Positions 1 through 7,714 of a DNA stretch of 19,619 nucleotides are shown piece after piece. Source of the stretch: Candidatus Freyrarchaeum guaymasense (GTDB taxonomy: Archaea > Asgardarchaeota > Jordarchaeia > Jordarchaeales > Freyrarchaeaceae); assembly GCA_030587405.1 (NCBI GenBank), contig JAUQZD010000058.1:1-19619 (forward strand), written 5' to 3'. The translations under genes were made by a program, and so were the position numbers. Numbering within the stretch: position 1 is the stretch's first letter; the number at the start of each line of letters is the position of its first letter. The notes beneath the pieces were generated by a model. That model saw only the letters and a list, made by a program, of their open reading frames with translations, ran no database searches and was not told the DNA's origin.

Positions 1-651
1 TTTTACAGGGTCTGTTCTAAACTTGTCGTCTTGGACTAGAAGTGCGTATTCAAAAAGGACATCAGAAATACGTATTTGGTCGCCTAGCTTTCTACCCTGA
101 CGGAAGGCTGCGATCCTGTATGCCTCGTATAGTCTCGACAGAAACTCGTGGTCATCAAATTCCCGCTGTGTAATTTTTTTATGTTCGCTTACCAACTTCC
201 TAGCTACTTCGTTAGGGTTAAGGTTGCACATTCCCAACTTTTCCTGCTGGGGACCATACCATATCAAAACTTTAAAATCCTCTAGACTCATTTTAAGGGT
301 ATAGAAGGCTACCTTAAGGAAAGGATATTGTCCTCTCAGCTCAAACCCCGACTTCCTTAACTCTTCATCCAGTTTCCGCCCAAAACTATCCTTTACCTCC
401 TCCTCCCACCCCGGAATCCTCGACTTTACACCTTCTACATACCGCAGAATCTCCTTTTTGAGAGAATGCTCCAACCTACATTGAGGCAGCAGTTTCTCAA
501 TCCCGCTTATTCTCTTTTTTATCTTATTTAAGTTATCATGAGGGTTGGAAGATAAGTTCTTAATCTCCTTCAAAGAGTTTAATAGTCTTTGAATAGTTTT
601 CCTCTCGCTTGAAAGTAACTCTATACTATACTCTCCCGTGTCTCCATCCAC
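1..651 (-). CDS. Unrecognised charged protein, C-terminus cut off by the left window edge
   Basis: The minus strand is open from a stop at 697-699 to the window edge. The chosen start is a GTG at 651, preceded by GGAGGG (661-666) about nine bases upstream, which gives 217 visible residues with no stop. The first 120 residues or so are rich in Lys, Glu and Leu and probably helical or coiled-coil. They are followed by a more globular part with a Phe-Tyr-Thr-Leu-Lys stretch and a Trp-Tyr-Gly-Pro stretch, and the visible part ends in Ala-Leu-Leu-Val-Gln-Asp-Asp. I see no signal peptide or membrane segment. A TATA-like AT run lies upstream at about 708-718. I do not recognise the family and assign no function. 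Codon use is AT-rich, unlike the GC-rich genes after 2100, which fits acquired DNA. Confidence 0.75.
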   Translation of the reverse strand, partial: MDGDTGEYSIELLSSERKTIQRLLNSLKEIKNLSSNPHDNLNKIKKRISGIEKLLPQCRLEHSLKKEILRYVEGVKSRIPGWEEEVKDSFGRKLDEELRKSGFELRGQYPFLKVAFYTLKMSLEDFKVLIWYGPQQEKLGMCNLNPNEVARKLVSEHKKITQREFDDHEFLSRLYEAYRIAAFRQGRKLGDQIRISDVLFEYALLVQDDKFRTDPVK

Positions 652-705
652 GTCTTCCTTCCCTCCAAGCAGAGTTGAACTCCACTTTTTAAGAGTTCAA
701 ATTAA

Positions 706-720
706 TAGTTTAAAAACTTT
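706..720 (-). promoter_or_regulatory. Probable TATA box of the left-edge gene
   Basis: Read on the minus strand this is an AT-rich AGTTTTTAAAC element about 60 bases before the GTG start at 651. It would give a leader of about 30 bases carrying the GGAGGG site. The assignment rests on composition and spacing only. Confidence 0.35.
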
Positions 721-1307
721 TAGGAATTAAATTTCATACCAACTACTTTAAGACATTAAAGGTGGAGTTTCTCCCTTCTCTAATGCAGAGAATCTCTCTT
801 TTCCACTAACCGCTAATTTTAGGTTTCTATGCTCCTTTAATGAGTGCGGTCATACGAGTATGCTCGAAATTATTACAAATAACGAGCGTGGACTTTCATA
901 GTAGCTTCGTGAGGGGTTCTCTCTAACCTAATGAAGGCGGCGAAGATAGAAAAGTCACATAGAGAATTTCTTGAAGAGAGCATCCAGACTTAATAATAAT
1001 AAAACTTAAATCTGATGATGTCTACAGTCTGAGGGTCGTCTAAATTAACTGTTTTTATTTAATAGACGCTGAAAAATAGCTTAATCATGGTGAGGGTATT
1101 TAATAGTATTTATCTTTAGAAGTTTGGGTAAAATTTATGCAATTTAGCGGTTTTTCAATTAATAGTTTTAAATGATTGTGCTGATCTTAAATTTCAGTAA
1201 TGTAAGTCTTGCTAAGTCTAGGTTTAGAAACAGAGAAAAAAAATAATTAATGAATGGTATGAGTGTCTAAGTTAAAAATCTTTAATAAAGAGTAAGGGAG
1301 TGTTAAA
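721..1307. other. AT-rich gene-poor stretch
   Basis: No convincing gene is visible. The stretch contains a perfect 12-base palindrome CATACGAGTATG at 851-862, a 20-codon ORF starting near 930 that I do not trust, and a possible C/D-box-like arrangement at 1013-1072 (reported as a finding). The motif AATTAATAGTTTAAA near 700 recurs with a one-base difference near 1157. Confidence 0.5.
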
Positions 1308-1409
1308 ATGAAGCGTACATCTCATCAGAATCGCATTATCCGTAGAAACACCTTAAGAACGCTGTGGCCTCTAATTCTTACGAAATTAGTCTATCAAAAA
1401 AACAATTAG
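1308..1409 (+). CDS. Possible 33-residue micro-protein, LWPLI family copy 1
   Basis: An ATG at 1308 follows a GGGAG site at 1296-1300. The 33-residue product has a strongly basic N-terminus and then Leu-Arg-Thr-Leu-Trp-Pro-Leu-Ile-Leu-Thr, after which it stops. The same block (Leu-Arg-Arg-Thr-Leu-Trp-Pro-Leu-Ile-Phe-Thr) recurs in the ORF at 1791, where it leads into a hydrophobic helix. At the DNA level 12 bases are identical (1365-1376 and 1845-1856). The short tail suggests that a frameshift may have separated this N-terminus from the hydrophobic ORF that overlaps it in the +2 frame (1364-1741). Function is unknown. It could be a genuine micro-protein or the 5' half of a broken small membrane protein gene. 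Confidence 0.35.
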   Translation: MKRTSHQNRIIRRNTLRTLWPLILTKLVYQKNN

Positions 1410-1741
1410 TGACCGTGAAGCAAAAACACATACTCTCCTTGAGGAATATCGGCAACTTAATGAAGCTGTTCGAAACCGTGGCCAAACATTCGCCCTTGTT
1501 CAGTCTATTTTTAATTACTAGCTCAATTCTAATTTTCACAACCACTCTTAATCATTCAACCCAAATTATTAATGTGGTTTTGGCAAACCCGCTTCCCCCA
1601 TCACTAATAATTTCAATGTTATATTGCATTAAGTCCAGTATCCTCTCGTCTTGCATCAGCGTACTTGTAGCGTCCTCACTAGTACTAATCGCTTGTTTCA
1701 TGGAATACACTACAAGAAAACTCGACGACATCTTTTTTTGA
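1364..1741 (+). CDS. Possible small membrane protein, start uncertain
   Basis: This 125-codon ORF overlaps the micro-ORF at 1308 in another frame. Its listed start is a GTG with no ribosome site. An internal ATG at 1460 would leave a 93-residue protein. From about residue 44 it is very hydrophobic, with one segment at about residues 44-64 and one or two more between residues 70 and 115, then a short charged tail ending Lys-Leu-Asp-Asp-Ile-Phe-Phe. That layout fits a two- or three-helix membrane protein. It may be the frameshifted continuation of the LWPLI-type ORF that starts at 1308. I recognise no family, and low-complexity AT-rich DNA can produce such hydrophobic ORFs by chance, so confidence is limited. 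Confidence 0.35.
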   Translation: MASNSYEISLSKKQLVTVKQKHILSLRNIGNLMKLFETVAKHSPLFSLFLITSSILIFTTTLNHSTQIINVVLANPLPPSLIISMLYCIKSSILSSCISVLVASSLVLIACFMEYTTRKLDDIFF

Positions 1742-1790
1742 ACGAATACATGAACTCGAAGAACAATTATCAATAATAGGTGGACATCAT

Positions 1791-1934
1791 ATGCTTAAGG
1801 AGAAAATAAAAAAGGAGTGGTATTACAAACTGAGAAGGACACTATGGCCTCTAATTTTCACTACACTACTACTTTACTATTTATGCCATTTATGTTATCT
1901 TATTTTATCATGCATGTTCTTTCTACTTAAGTGA
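1791..1934 (+). CDS. 47-residue putative single-pass membrane micro-protein, LWPLI family copy 2
   Basis: An ATG at 1791 follows an AGGTGGA site (1778-1784) at good spacing. The product has a basic N-terminus of about 16 residues with many Lys and Arg, then Thr-Leu-Trp-Pro-Leu-Ile-Phe-Thr, and then about 25 almost wholly hydrophobic residues with Cys and Tyr, ending Leu-Leu-Lys. This suits a single transmembrane helix with its N-terminus on the positive-inside side. The shared block with the ORF at 1308 and the presence of a ribosome site in both copies argue against pure chance. It lies between the hydrophobic ORF and the surface-protein gene. Function is unknown. A membrane micro-protein of a mobile element or a toxin-like peptide is possible but unproven. 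Confidence 0.45.
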   Translation: MLKEKIKKEWYYKLRRTLWPLIFTTLLLYYLCHLCYLILSCMFFLLK

Positions 1935-1990
1935 TATTTTATTGTGTGTATCATTAATTTCTTTTTCCTCAGGATCAAGCAAGTAAACCA

Positions 1991-2016
1991 TTAATAATAG
2001 CTTTTAATAATAGCTT
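1991..2016. repeat. Two tandem copies of a 13-base AT-rich unit
   Basis: TTAATAATAGCTT occurs twice back to back with no mismatch. It lies about 155 bases before the chosen start of the surface-protein gene, at the point where AT-rich sequence gives way to GC-rich sequence. Confidence 0.9.
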
Positions 2017-2105
2017 TTCCTTGGATGTGAAGATTCACCTGCATGCTGCCTCGAGGCCTCGGCGAATTTTCTCAGGGGACGCCCTTAACAGTTTGCCCAT
2101 TTCAG

Positions 2106-2144
2106 AATATATTTATCCCCTGACTTTCATAAGTGACTTTAAAA
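2106..2144 (+). promoter_or_regulatory. Candidate TATA boxes of the surface-protein gene
   Basis: Two candidates are visible: AATATATTTA at 2106-2115 and TTTAAAAATA at about 2138-2147. The first would start transcription near 2137 and keep the ribosome site at 2159-2164 in the leader. The second would give a nearly leaderless message starting close to the TTG at 2172. Sequence alone does not decide between them. Confidence 0.4.
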
Positions 2145-2171
2145 ATAGGTTCGTGTGTGGAGGGACTGCTT

Positions 2172-5100
2172 TTGCACGGGAGAGCTTTGCTGGCGGTCCT
2201 TCTGGCAGCCTTTGTGGTGAGTGTGGTCGCCGCTGGTGCTGGCACGGCAGCGGCCAGCCAGCAGCTTCAAGCCCCCGTGTACGCCGTTCAAGACCTGCCC
2301 ATGATGAACGTCACGTGGACGACGCTGAACGGGAGCACCGTTGAAAGCGGGAGCTGGGAGGTTAACGCCTGGGAGTTCGGCCCCGTCCCAGTGCTCAAGG
2401 TGTACGATGCCTCGGGGGGCGAGGTTGGAGCTGGGGCAGGAGGCTACGAAGTCGCAGTCGAGAGAGGTGTGGACTACACCCTCTCCGTCGTGGTCCCGGA
2501 GGAGCTGTTCAGCGAGCTAGGGCTGGATGCCGGCTACATAGGGGTGGAGGTCTTCGGCGGCATTGGGGGAACGAGGGTGCGCGTGAAAGCGGGCTACAAC
2601 TACACTACTGGCACATGGGAGAAGAAGGCTGTCATGATCTACTTTAACGGGACGGAGGCTGAAATCCCGTTCTCCTTCACGGGGACAAGCGAGGATAGGA
2701 GCGGCGGCTTCTACACGGTCAATGTGACCGGCCACTTCACGGACGCCGCCCCGAGGGGTAGCTACTACTGCACCGTCAAGATCTTTGACAGCGATGGGAA
2801 AGAGGTCAAGCTGGGCGCCGTGGGGTGGCTTCCCCATAGCATGTTTAGGACGTTCAGGGTGCTGACGCTTGAGGGGGTCAGCGGCTTCACGGTTCAGCTC
2901 CTGGACAGTAATGGGCAGCTGCTCAAGTACGTTACGAGTGGGGAGGAGTTCCAGATCGTGCTGAACACAACCTCGCCCATAAACTACGCAGTGGTAGGCA
3001 TAGACAAGGGTAACGGGACATGGATAGTGCTGAAGTTCGATCAGGGGAACTTCACCGTCGAGGAGGGCGTCAGGCTCTCGGAGTTCGAGTACATGGTGGC
3101 GCGTGAGGGATCTGACAACTTCACACTGGACGAGGACGCGTGCTCCAGTTCGAACACCAACGTCACGTTCGTGGGCAGCCTCAACCTGGCAGAGGGCAAG
3201 TACAGGTTCACCGTGGTCAACGTCCTGGACGAGTACGGAAACGTCCTGACGTGGCTGAACATGCCGCCGGATCCAAAGATCATAGTCGGTGAACCCTACA
3301 TACGCGTGGAGTCCTACTGGCCTTCGGCGGCTGAGTGGTTGGAGCCGTACGAGCTCCCAGAGCTCCCGGTTGGGACTGGCGACGTGTTCAGCATCCTAGT
3401 GGACATCTACGGAGAGAAAATAGGAGAGGTGGACAAGGTATGCATGAGGCTGGTGCCATTCTCCCTTGAGCTGGTAGAAGGAGAACCTCCAGAATTCTTC
3501 ATCAACCTATTATACAACATCAGTAGTGGAAGCTACGCCGCTGAGGGGTTCTGGGTCACGGGGCCAGGCAGCAACACGCCGATGGACGAGCTGCCGGTTG
3601 AGCTGCTTAGCGTCGCCTCCGCCACCCCTGGAGACCACCTGCATTTGAACTTCACGCTGAAGTTTAACACGTCTAACTCCGACTTCTACGGCCCATACGT
3701 CGTTGTCCCAGGGTTCTTCAAGAACGCGTCCGGCCAACCAGTATGGAACGTGAAGCTTCAGGATCACGCCGATATTATGAGGCTGATCGCCTTCAACACG
3801 CCGACGTTCAACTGGTTCAGCTACTCGGTGGGCGAGGACGGCTCACTCGACCTAGACGATAACCCGCAGACGCCAAACTACTACGTTAGGATGCACAGCA
3901 ACGGGACCATCGAGCTCAAAATCACTTACAACTTGCTCAGGACGGTTATCACGTCCCCTCCAGGGATGACCGTGGTGGCTAGGGTCGGATACATCCACTG
4001 CACCGCTACCTTGAAGTGGAACAGGAGCTACATCTGGACGCACAGTGACGGGACGCCGGTCAGCGACGCCGAAATGCAGCAGATTAACAGCACAATATGG
4101 CTTGACGATAACGTTGAGAAGCTGGGATACATCGGCCTCGGCCACCTGACCATTAACGCCTCCATAGACGACCTGATAAGGAACCCGAAGTACTGGTGGA
4201 TTACCAGTAATGTTCTTGATTGGGCGTGGCTTGCCTTCGACGTGCGTGAGGTATACGCGACCAGCCTGCCGGGAGGCGGCCTGTCCTGGAGCACCGTTGA
4301 GGCTGCGTTCGCCGGCATACTGCTCTACGTGGATCAGGACGCAGACGGAGTCCTGGACATGGGGGTTAGCCCGCTCTTGGGAGCAGCTGACCCGGAGGAG
4401 GCAACCCACGTCTTCTTAATAAGCAACGCGGACAGCGTCAACCTGTCGCTTCCCTTCAATGGTGAGTACGGGGTTAATGGCAGCGTCACGGTTCCCGGCG
4501 GAACCCAAGTTGACTTTGGAGTCGGGCTTACCGGTGTTAACGGAACATTGTTCCCTCTCAAGGTTGGGAATGCTAGGAGGGTGCACAGTGTCTGGCACTT
4601 CATGAGGGAGATCCCCCTCTACATTGACCCCGACGACTTCGATAAGTCGCCCTCTCACGCCGACGTGACGGAGTTGTCACTGGTGGGCCACTTCTACCTG
4701 GAGGCTGGGCAGGACAACTACAGGGGGGTTCTCAAGGTTGACCAGGCGGTGGGAGACTGGAACGTGACGACCGGCGGGAGCGGCGCCCAAGTCGACCTCA
4801 CGAATAGGAGCATGGCGATAGCCTACTATGGAAGGTTCGTCGAGGGGAACTACACCGCCACGTTCATGGCTGAGGGTGTAGGAGCGGTTGACCCTGACAG
4901 CGACTCCATGATGGCAAACAAGTTCAGCTTCAAGGTTGGCAACGCGTCGATAGGAGACTTCCAGATGGGTGGGTCAACGTACACGCTGGACGGTACGCAG
5001 AATTACACGGCGTACTCCTCCACGACCCCGGTTTCAGCGTTCAAGGCGATGTACGTGGCAGAGACGGAGGAGAGTATAGCGAACATAACGATCACAGGTG

Positions 5101-5342
5101 AGACCTACTTCATGGCCTCGTGCTTCCCGGTGTGGGGCGGGGAGGACGTGGACAACGACCCGTCGTACATATCATACATTTCGACAGGGATTTATGAGTC
5201 TAAGCCTCAGAACCTGCTTCCACTGCTATTCCTACTCGTGTTAACGTCGTCTAACCAGGGAAACACCGGCGTGGTGGCGGCGGTAGCCATAGTGGCGGGA
5301 GCTGGAGCAGCAACTCTAATTTACTGGCGGAAGAAGAAGTAA
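2172..5342 (+). CDS. Large secreted, membrane-anchored surface protein (S-layer-like)
   Basis: This encodes about 1056 residues. I chose the TTG at 2172 because GGAGGG (2159-2164) precedes it by seven bases and it places a short basic start directly before a hydrophobic signal sequence (residues about 3-25) ending in an Ala/Ser/Gln-rich cleavage zone. The frame is open upstream to a GTG at 2133, but that start would sit inside a likely TATA box. The ectodomain is beta-rich, with more than 20 Asn-X-Ser/Thr sequons. A calcium-loop-like Asp-Gln-Asp-Ala-Asp-Gly-Val lies near residue 721. The C-terminus has hydrophobic segments from about residue 1014 onward and ends Tyr-Trp-Arg-Lys-Lys-Lys, a typical membrane anchor with a cytoplasmic basic tail. 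Archaeal S-layer and surface glycoproteins share this plan, but I recognise no specific domain family. The gene is monocistronic. Confidence 0.85.
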   Translation: MHGRALLAVLLAAFVVSVVAAGAGTAAASQQLQAPVYAVQDLPMMNVTWTTLNGSTVESGSWEVNAWEFGPVPVLKVYDASGGEVGAGAGGYEVAVERGVDYTLSVVVPEELFSELGLDAGYIGVEVFGGIGGTRVRVKAGYNYTTGTWEKKAVMIYFNGTEAEIPFSFTGTSEDRSGGFYTVNVTGHFTDAAPRGSYYCTVKIFDSDGKEVKLGAVGWLPHSMFRTFRVLTLEGVSGFTVQLLDSNGQLLKYVTSGEEFQIVLNTTSPINYAVVGIDKGNGTWIVLKFDQGNFTVEEGVRLSEFEYMVAREGSDNFTLDEDACSSSNTNVTFVGSLNLAEGKYRFTVVNVLDEYGNVLTWLNMPPDPKIIVGEPYIRVESYWPSAAEWLEPYELPELPVGTGDVFSILVDIYGEKIGEVDKVCMRLVPFSLELVEGEPPEFFINLLYNISSGSYAAEGFWVTGPGSNTPMDELPVELLSVASATPGDHLHLNFTLKFNTSNSDFYGPYVVVPGFFKNASGQPVWNVKLQDHADIMRLIAFNTPTFNWFSYSVGEDGSLDLDDNPQTPNYYVRMHSNGTIELKITYNLLRTVITSPPGMTVVARVGYIHCTATLKWNRSYIWTHSDGTPVSDAEMQQINSTIWLDDNVEKLGYIGLGHLTINASIDDLIRNPKYWWITSNVLDWAWLAFDVREVYATSLPGGGLSWSTVEAAFAGILLYVDQDADGVLDMGVSPLLGAADPEEATHVFLISNADSVNLSLPFNGEYGVNGSVTVPGGTQVDFGVGLTGVNGTLFPLKVGNARRVHSVWHFMREIPLYIDPDDFDKSPSHADVTELSLVGHFYLEAGQDNYRGVLKVDQAVGDWNVTTGGSGAQVDLTNRSMAIAYYGRFVEGNYTATFMAEGVGAVDPDSDSMMANKFSFKVGNASIGDFQMGGSTYTLDGTQNYTAYSSTTPVSAFKAMYVAETEESIANITITGETYFMASCFPVWGGEDVDNDPSYISYISTGIYESKPQNLLPLLFLLVLTSSNQGNTGVVAAVAIVAGAGAATLIYWRKKK

Positions 5343-6222
5343 CCCACCCCCCTCCATTTTTCCCCGCTTCAACCCGGCAGTAAGGTTCTCCGTTTAGGTG
5401 AAGGCTCCCTTGCCGGCTGGCAACTTCCACATAGTACCAATGTTTTAGAAGCCCTAGGTGCTTCCACCACAAATTTATGGGGGAAAGTAGAGAAAAATTG
5501 AGGATGTGAGGGTCGCTGTGTATTCCGCAGGGAATCGGATGAGGTGAAAGGGGCTCCAAGAGCGGCTGCACGTCAAAGTTAGCGGCGGCCACGTCTTCTT
5601 CCTCTCTTCCAAGAGGGGCGGCTGGTTGGGAGGGAGGCGGGGATTTACGTCTCTAGTGGTGTTTTTTGCATTTTACTTGTTCTCTGTTTTTTCTGGTTAT
5701 GCACTTGTTATTCCCCCTTGTGAACGTTTGCTTTTCTCGACCTGCCTTAGTGAACTTTGTAGTTCCTTTTTTCGTTATGAAGGGCTGGTGTTTTCTCCGT
5801 TTACGAGGTTTGAGGTGGGTTTTCCACCTTTAGGGGTGCCTTCAACTCTAACTTGCAGCCTATCTCCACTCTTTTAGCAAGTTTTAATGCTCTTTTAATG
5901 CTCCTCCACTTAGAGTACTGGATGTCTCCCGCGCCGGAGGATACATAGCATTCACGGCAGGATGGCGTGTGTCGGATGCCGGGTGGCTTGAGGCCTTAGG
6001 CACCCGGCAACTACCTTCTTAGCACACTTATCTGCAGCGCATACGGGAAATCTCGTTCACGTAAACTTTAAAGGCGGAGTGTGCGGCCACCCTACAGCCT
6101 CCGAGTATTTCCTGTTTTCTGGTTATGGCTGATTCCCTTAAAACCTTAGAAACTCTCATATGCTCTAAATAACCAAATAACTATGAGAGGAGGTGCAGGT
6201 TTAACGGTTCCTAGCTTAGGGA
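5343..6222. other. Long intergenic stretch, partly hairpin-rich
   Basis: I see no convincing gene. A plus-strand ORF at 5626-5877 has a Phe/Leu/Ser-rich, low-complexity product and no ribosome site, so I do not call it. The notable content is a GC-rich, hairpin-forming segment around 5912-6009, listed separately. An AAACTTTAAAGG element near 6063 and an AT-rich element near 6161 resemble archaeal TATA boxes. Confidence 0.5.
5912..6009. ncRNA. Possible structured RNA: consecutive hairpins
   Basis: A perfect 9-base stem TGCCGGGTG (5977-5985) pairs with CACCCGGCA (6001-6009) around a 15-base loop. Upstream, ATGTCTCC near 5919 can pair with GGAG...ACAT near 5935-5946. CACG/CGTG can form a small stem between them. 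No run of T follows, so a simple intrinsic terminator is unlikely. Strand and identity are unknown, and it matches no RNA family I can recognise by eye. Confidence 0.25.
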
Positions 6223-6522
6223 ATGGTTACCAGAGGGGGTAAGTTGCCTTTCTGTAAAGTATGTGGTTGCGAAACTCCTGAGGGGGCGAGGTACTGTCCT
6301 TACTGTGGCAGCCCCCAACCGGCTGGCACCGTGCAGCCATGCTGGGTGACCCTCACTTGCCCGCGTTGCGGCGGGGAAATGGAGCGGGGCTACCTGTCAC
6401 ACGTAGGCTTCAAACCTGAGAGGAGCCTTTACGGCCGCTGGGTAAAAATCGCCTTACCCTCGTTCAGGCCAGCTAAAGCCGTTAAATGCAAGAAATGCGG
6501 GTACATACAGTTATACGAATAA
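6223..6522 (+). CDS. Small double zinc-ribbon protein (DUF6487-like C-terminal part)
   Basis: The 99-residue protein has two Cys4 sites. The first is a classical zinc ribbon with Cys11, Cys14, Cys25 and Cys28, followed by a Pro-rich linker. The second uses Cys46, Cys49, Cys89 and Cys92 and has the Cys-Pro-X-Cys-Gly-Gly-Glu-Met-Glu-X-Gly-Tyr opening and Lys-Cys-Gly-Tyr-Ile-X-Leu-Tyr ending that I associate with the DUF6487 type of zinc ribbon. There is no signal peptide, so it is probably cytoplasmic, and the partner or substrate is unknown. The start is uncertain. The ATG at 6223 has no nearby ribosome site, whereas a TTG at 6244 lies just after an AGAGGGGG run and would remove only seven residues without affecting any Cys. 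The gene stands alone between long non-coding stretches. Confidence 0.8.
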   Translation: MVTRGGKLPFCKVCGCETPEGARYCPYCGSPQPAGTVQPCWVTLTCPRCGGEMERGYLSHVGFKPERSLYGRWVKIALPSFRPAKAVKCKKCGYIQLYE

Positions 6523-7714
6523 TTAGAATTCCACCTTCAAGGTTCGGAAGGCAGCGTCCCATAGAGGACACGGATACCGATGAGCAGGCCACTGCATTAA
6601 AGGGTTTAGAGAATTTTACTAGACGAAACAAACCTGCACGCCGCCTACATGAACCCCCATACAAATCTAACAAAAATTAGAGACCCAACCAAATCAAATT
6701 CCAACTTCCCACCAACGCTAGAAGACCCGTCCCGCTTCCTTAAGAGATCTATAAAACGTCATTAAGAGGGTAGACTTTTATGGAAAAATGGAACCTTAAA
6801 CCCTTACGAAGCCATCGAACCCTCGTTTGGGTCGGGAGCCTCGACCGAGGCAAAATCCCGCCCTAACGCTACAGACAACCCAAGTGTCGCCTTTCACATC
6901 TCTAAGTGTGGCAGGAGGAAATCACACAAGGACAAAGCAAAACCTTTACGGGCAATTTAATGAATGGAGGTGGTCGAACAACAGTGTGAATTTCCTCGTC
7001 AAGTGTACTCAAGACTAATTTCATAGGAGACTTCATGAACGACCCTCTTATCCTGACGTCAACATTCTACCACCCTACACTCCTTTACTTGCGGGCGACG
7101 AAGGCGAGGTCGAGGCACCATGATGCCTTAGAGGTGGAGTATTGGTAGAGCCAGTACGAGTAATGGACACGAGCTATGTTATCCCAGTATTACACGTGGT
7201 TTATCTCGGTCAGCGAGGTATCGGCCAAAACTATTTCTATCTTTCAATTTCCACTTTAGCCGTCAGGTTAGGAGCGGCAACCCTTCTAGCTAGAAGGAAC
7301 GGAGGCGGTGACGGTGAGGGTTATTGCTGCCATTAGGTGGAAGGACTGTGACGTTTGAAGTGTAGAGGTCGAATGCAAGATTGGCGGGTATTAAGTTCTT
7401 AGGCTCTTCTGGTGGGGCAGCGCTGGAAAAGTTGAAGCATGAATAGGTGGGAAACCTGACCGCAAACTTTCTTTTATCGCTCACTAACAGCTTAAAACAA
7501 CAGACCATTAAAGGTGAAGACCGTCCATAGCTTTCCCAGCTCTATTCCTGTAGAAGAATGGGAACTGAAACATAGCATATTAAAAACCCGGTTTCTAAGA
7601 GATAGGTAATCTCCGCCTTTTAACTCTTAATGAGCCTATTTGACCTCGGGTAACAGCTTTCAAAGGGATGGGAAACAGATGAAGTTGGAGCTTTCATCTA
7701 AAAAGTTACTTTCA
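6523..7714. other. Gene-poor stretch with traces of decayed coding sequence
   Basis: No intact gene is evident. Between about 7142 and 7500 on the plus strand, protein-like stretches appear in changing frames, listed as a possible remnant. The rest (6530-7140 and 7510-7714) shows only short ORFs without ribosome sites. The DUF3782-type gene ends at 7715 on the other strand. Confidence 0.45.
7142..7500 (+). pseudogene. Possible decayed gene, family not recognised
   Basis: A TTG at 7142 directly after a GAGGTGG site (7131-7137) opens 64 codons containing a plausible amphipathic/hydrophobic stretch (Tyr-Val-Ile-Pro-Val-Leu-His-Val-Val-Tyr-Leu). Near 7290 a different frame continues protein-like (Glu-Ala-Val-Thr-Val-Arg-Val-Ile-Ala-Ala-Ile), and near 7370 yet another (Gly-Ser-Ser-Gly-Gly-Ala-Ala-Leu-Glu-Lys-Leu). 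Frame changes and stops between these pieces suggest a gene remnant. It is equally possible that they are chance ORFs. No family can be named. Confidence 0.25.

Noticed and set aside
851..862. Perfect 12-base palindrome CATACGAGTATG as a NikR operator
   Set aside because: The half-sites recall the bacterial NikR operator, but the 16-base spacing is missing and it lies 8 kb from nikR beside no metal gene.
2021..2344. Plus-strand ORF overlapping the start of the surface-protein gene
   Set aside because: Its product is Arg/Ser/Pro-rich without a recognisable feature, and the overlapping frame encodes a proper signal peptide.
3852..4409. 185-codon minus-strand ORF inside the surface-protein gene
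   Set aside because: It has no ribosome site, looks like a shadow of the GC-rich sense frame and has a Pro/Val/Arg-rich product.
5626..5877. 83-codon hydrophobic ORF
   Set aside because: There is no ribosome site, composition is dominated by Phe, Leu and Ser, and it lies in sequence with skewed base content. Chance is the simplest explanation.
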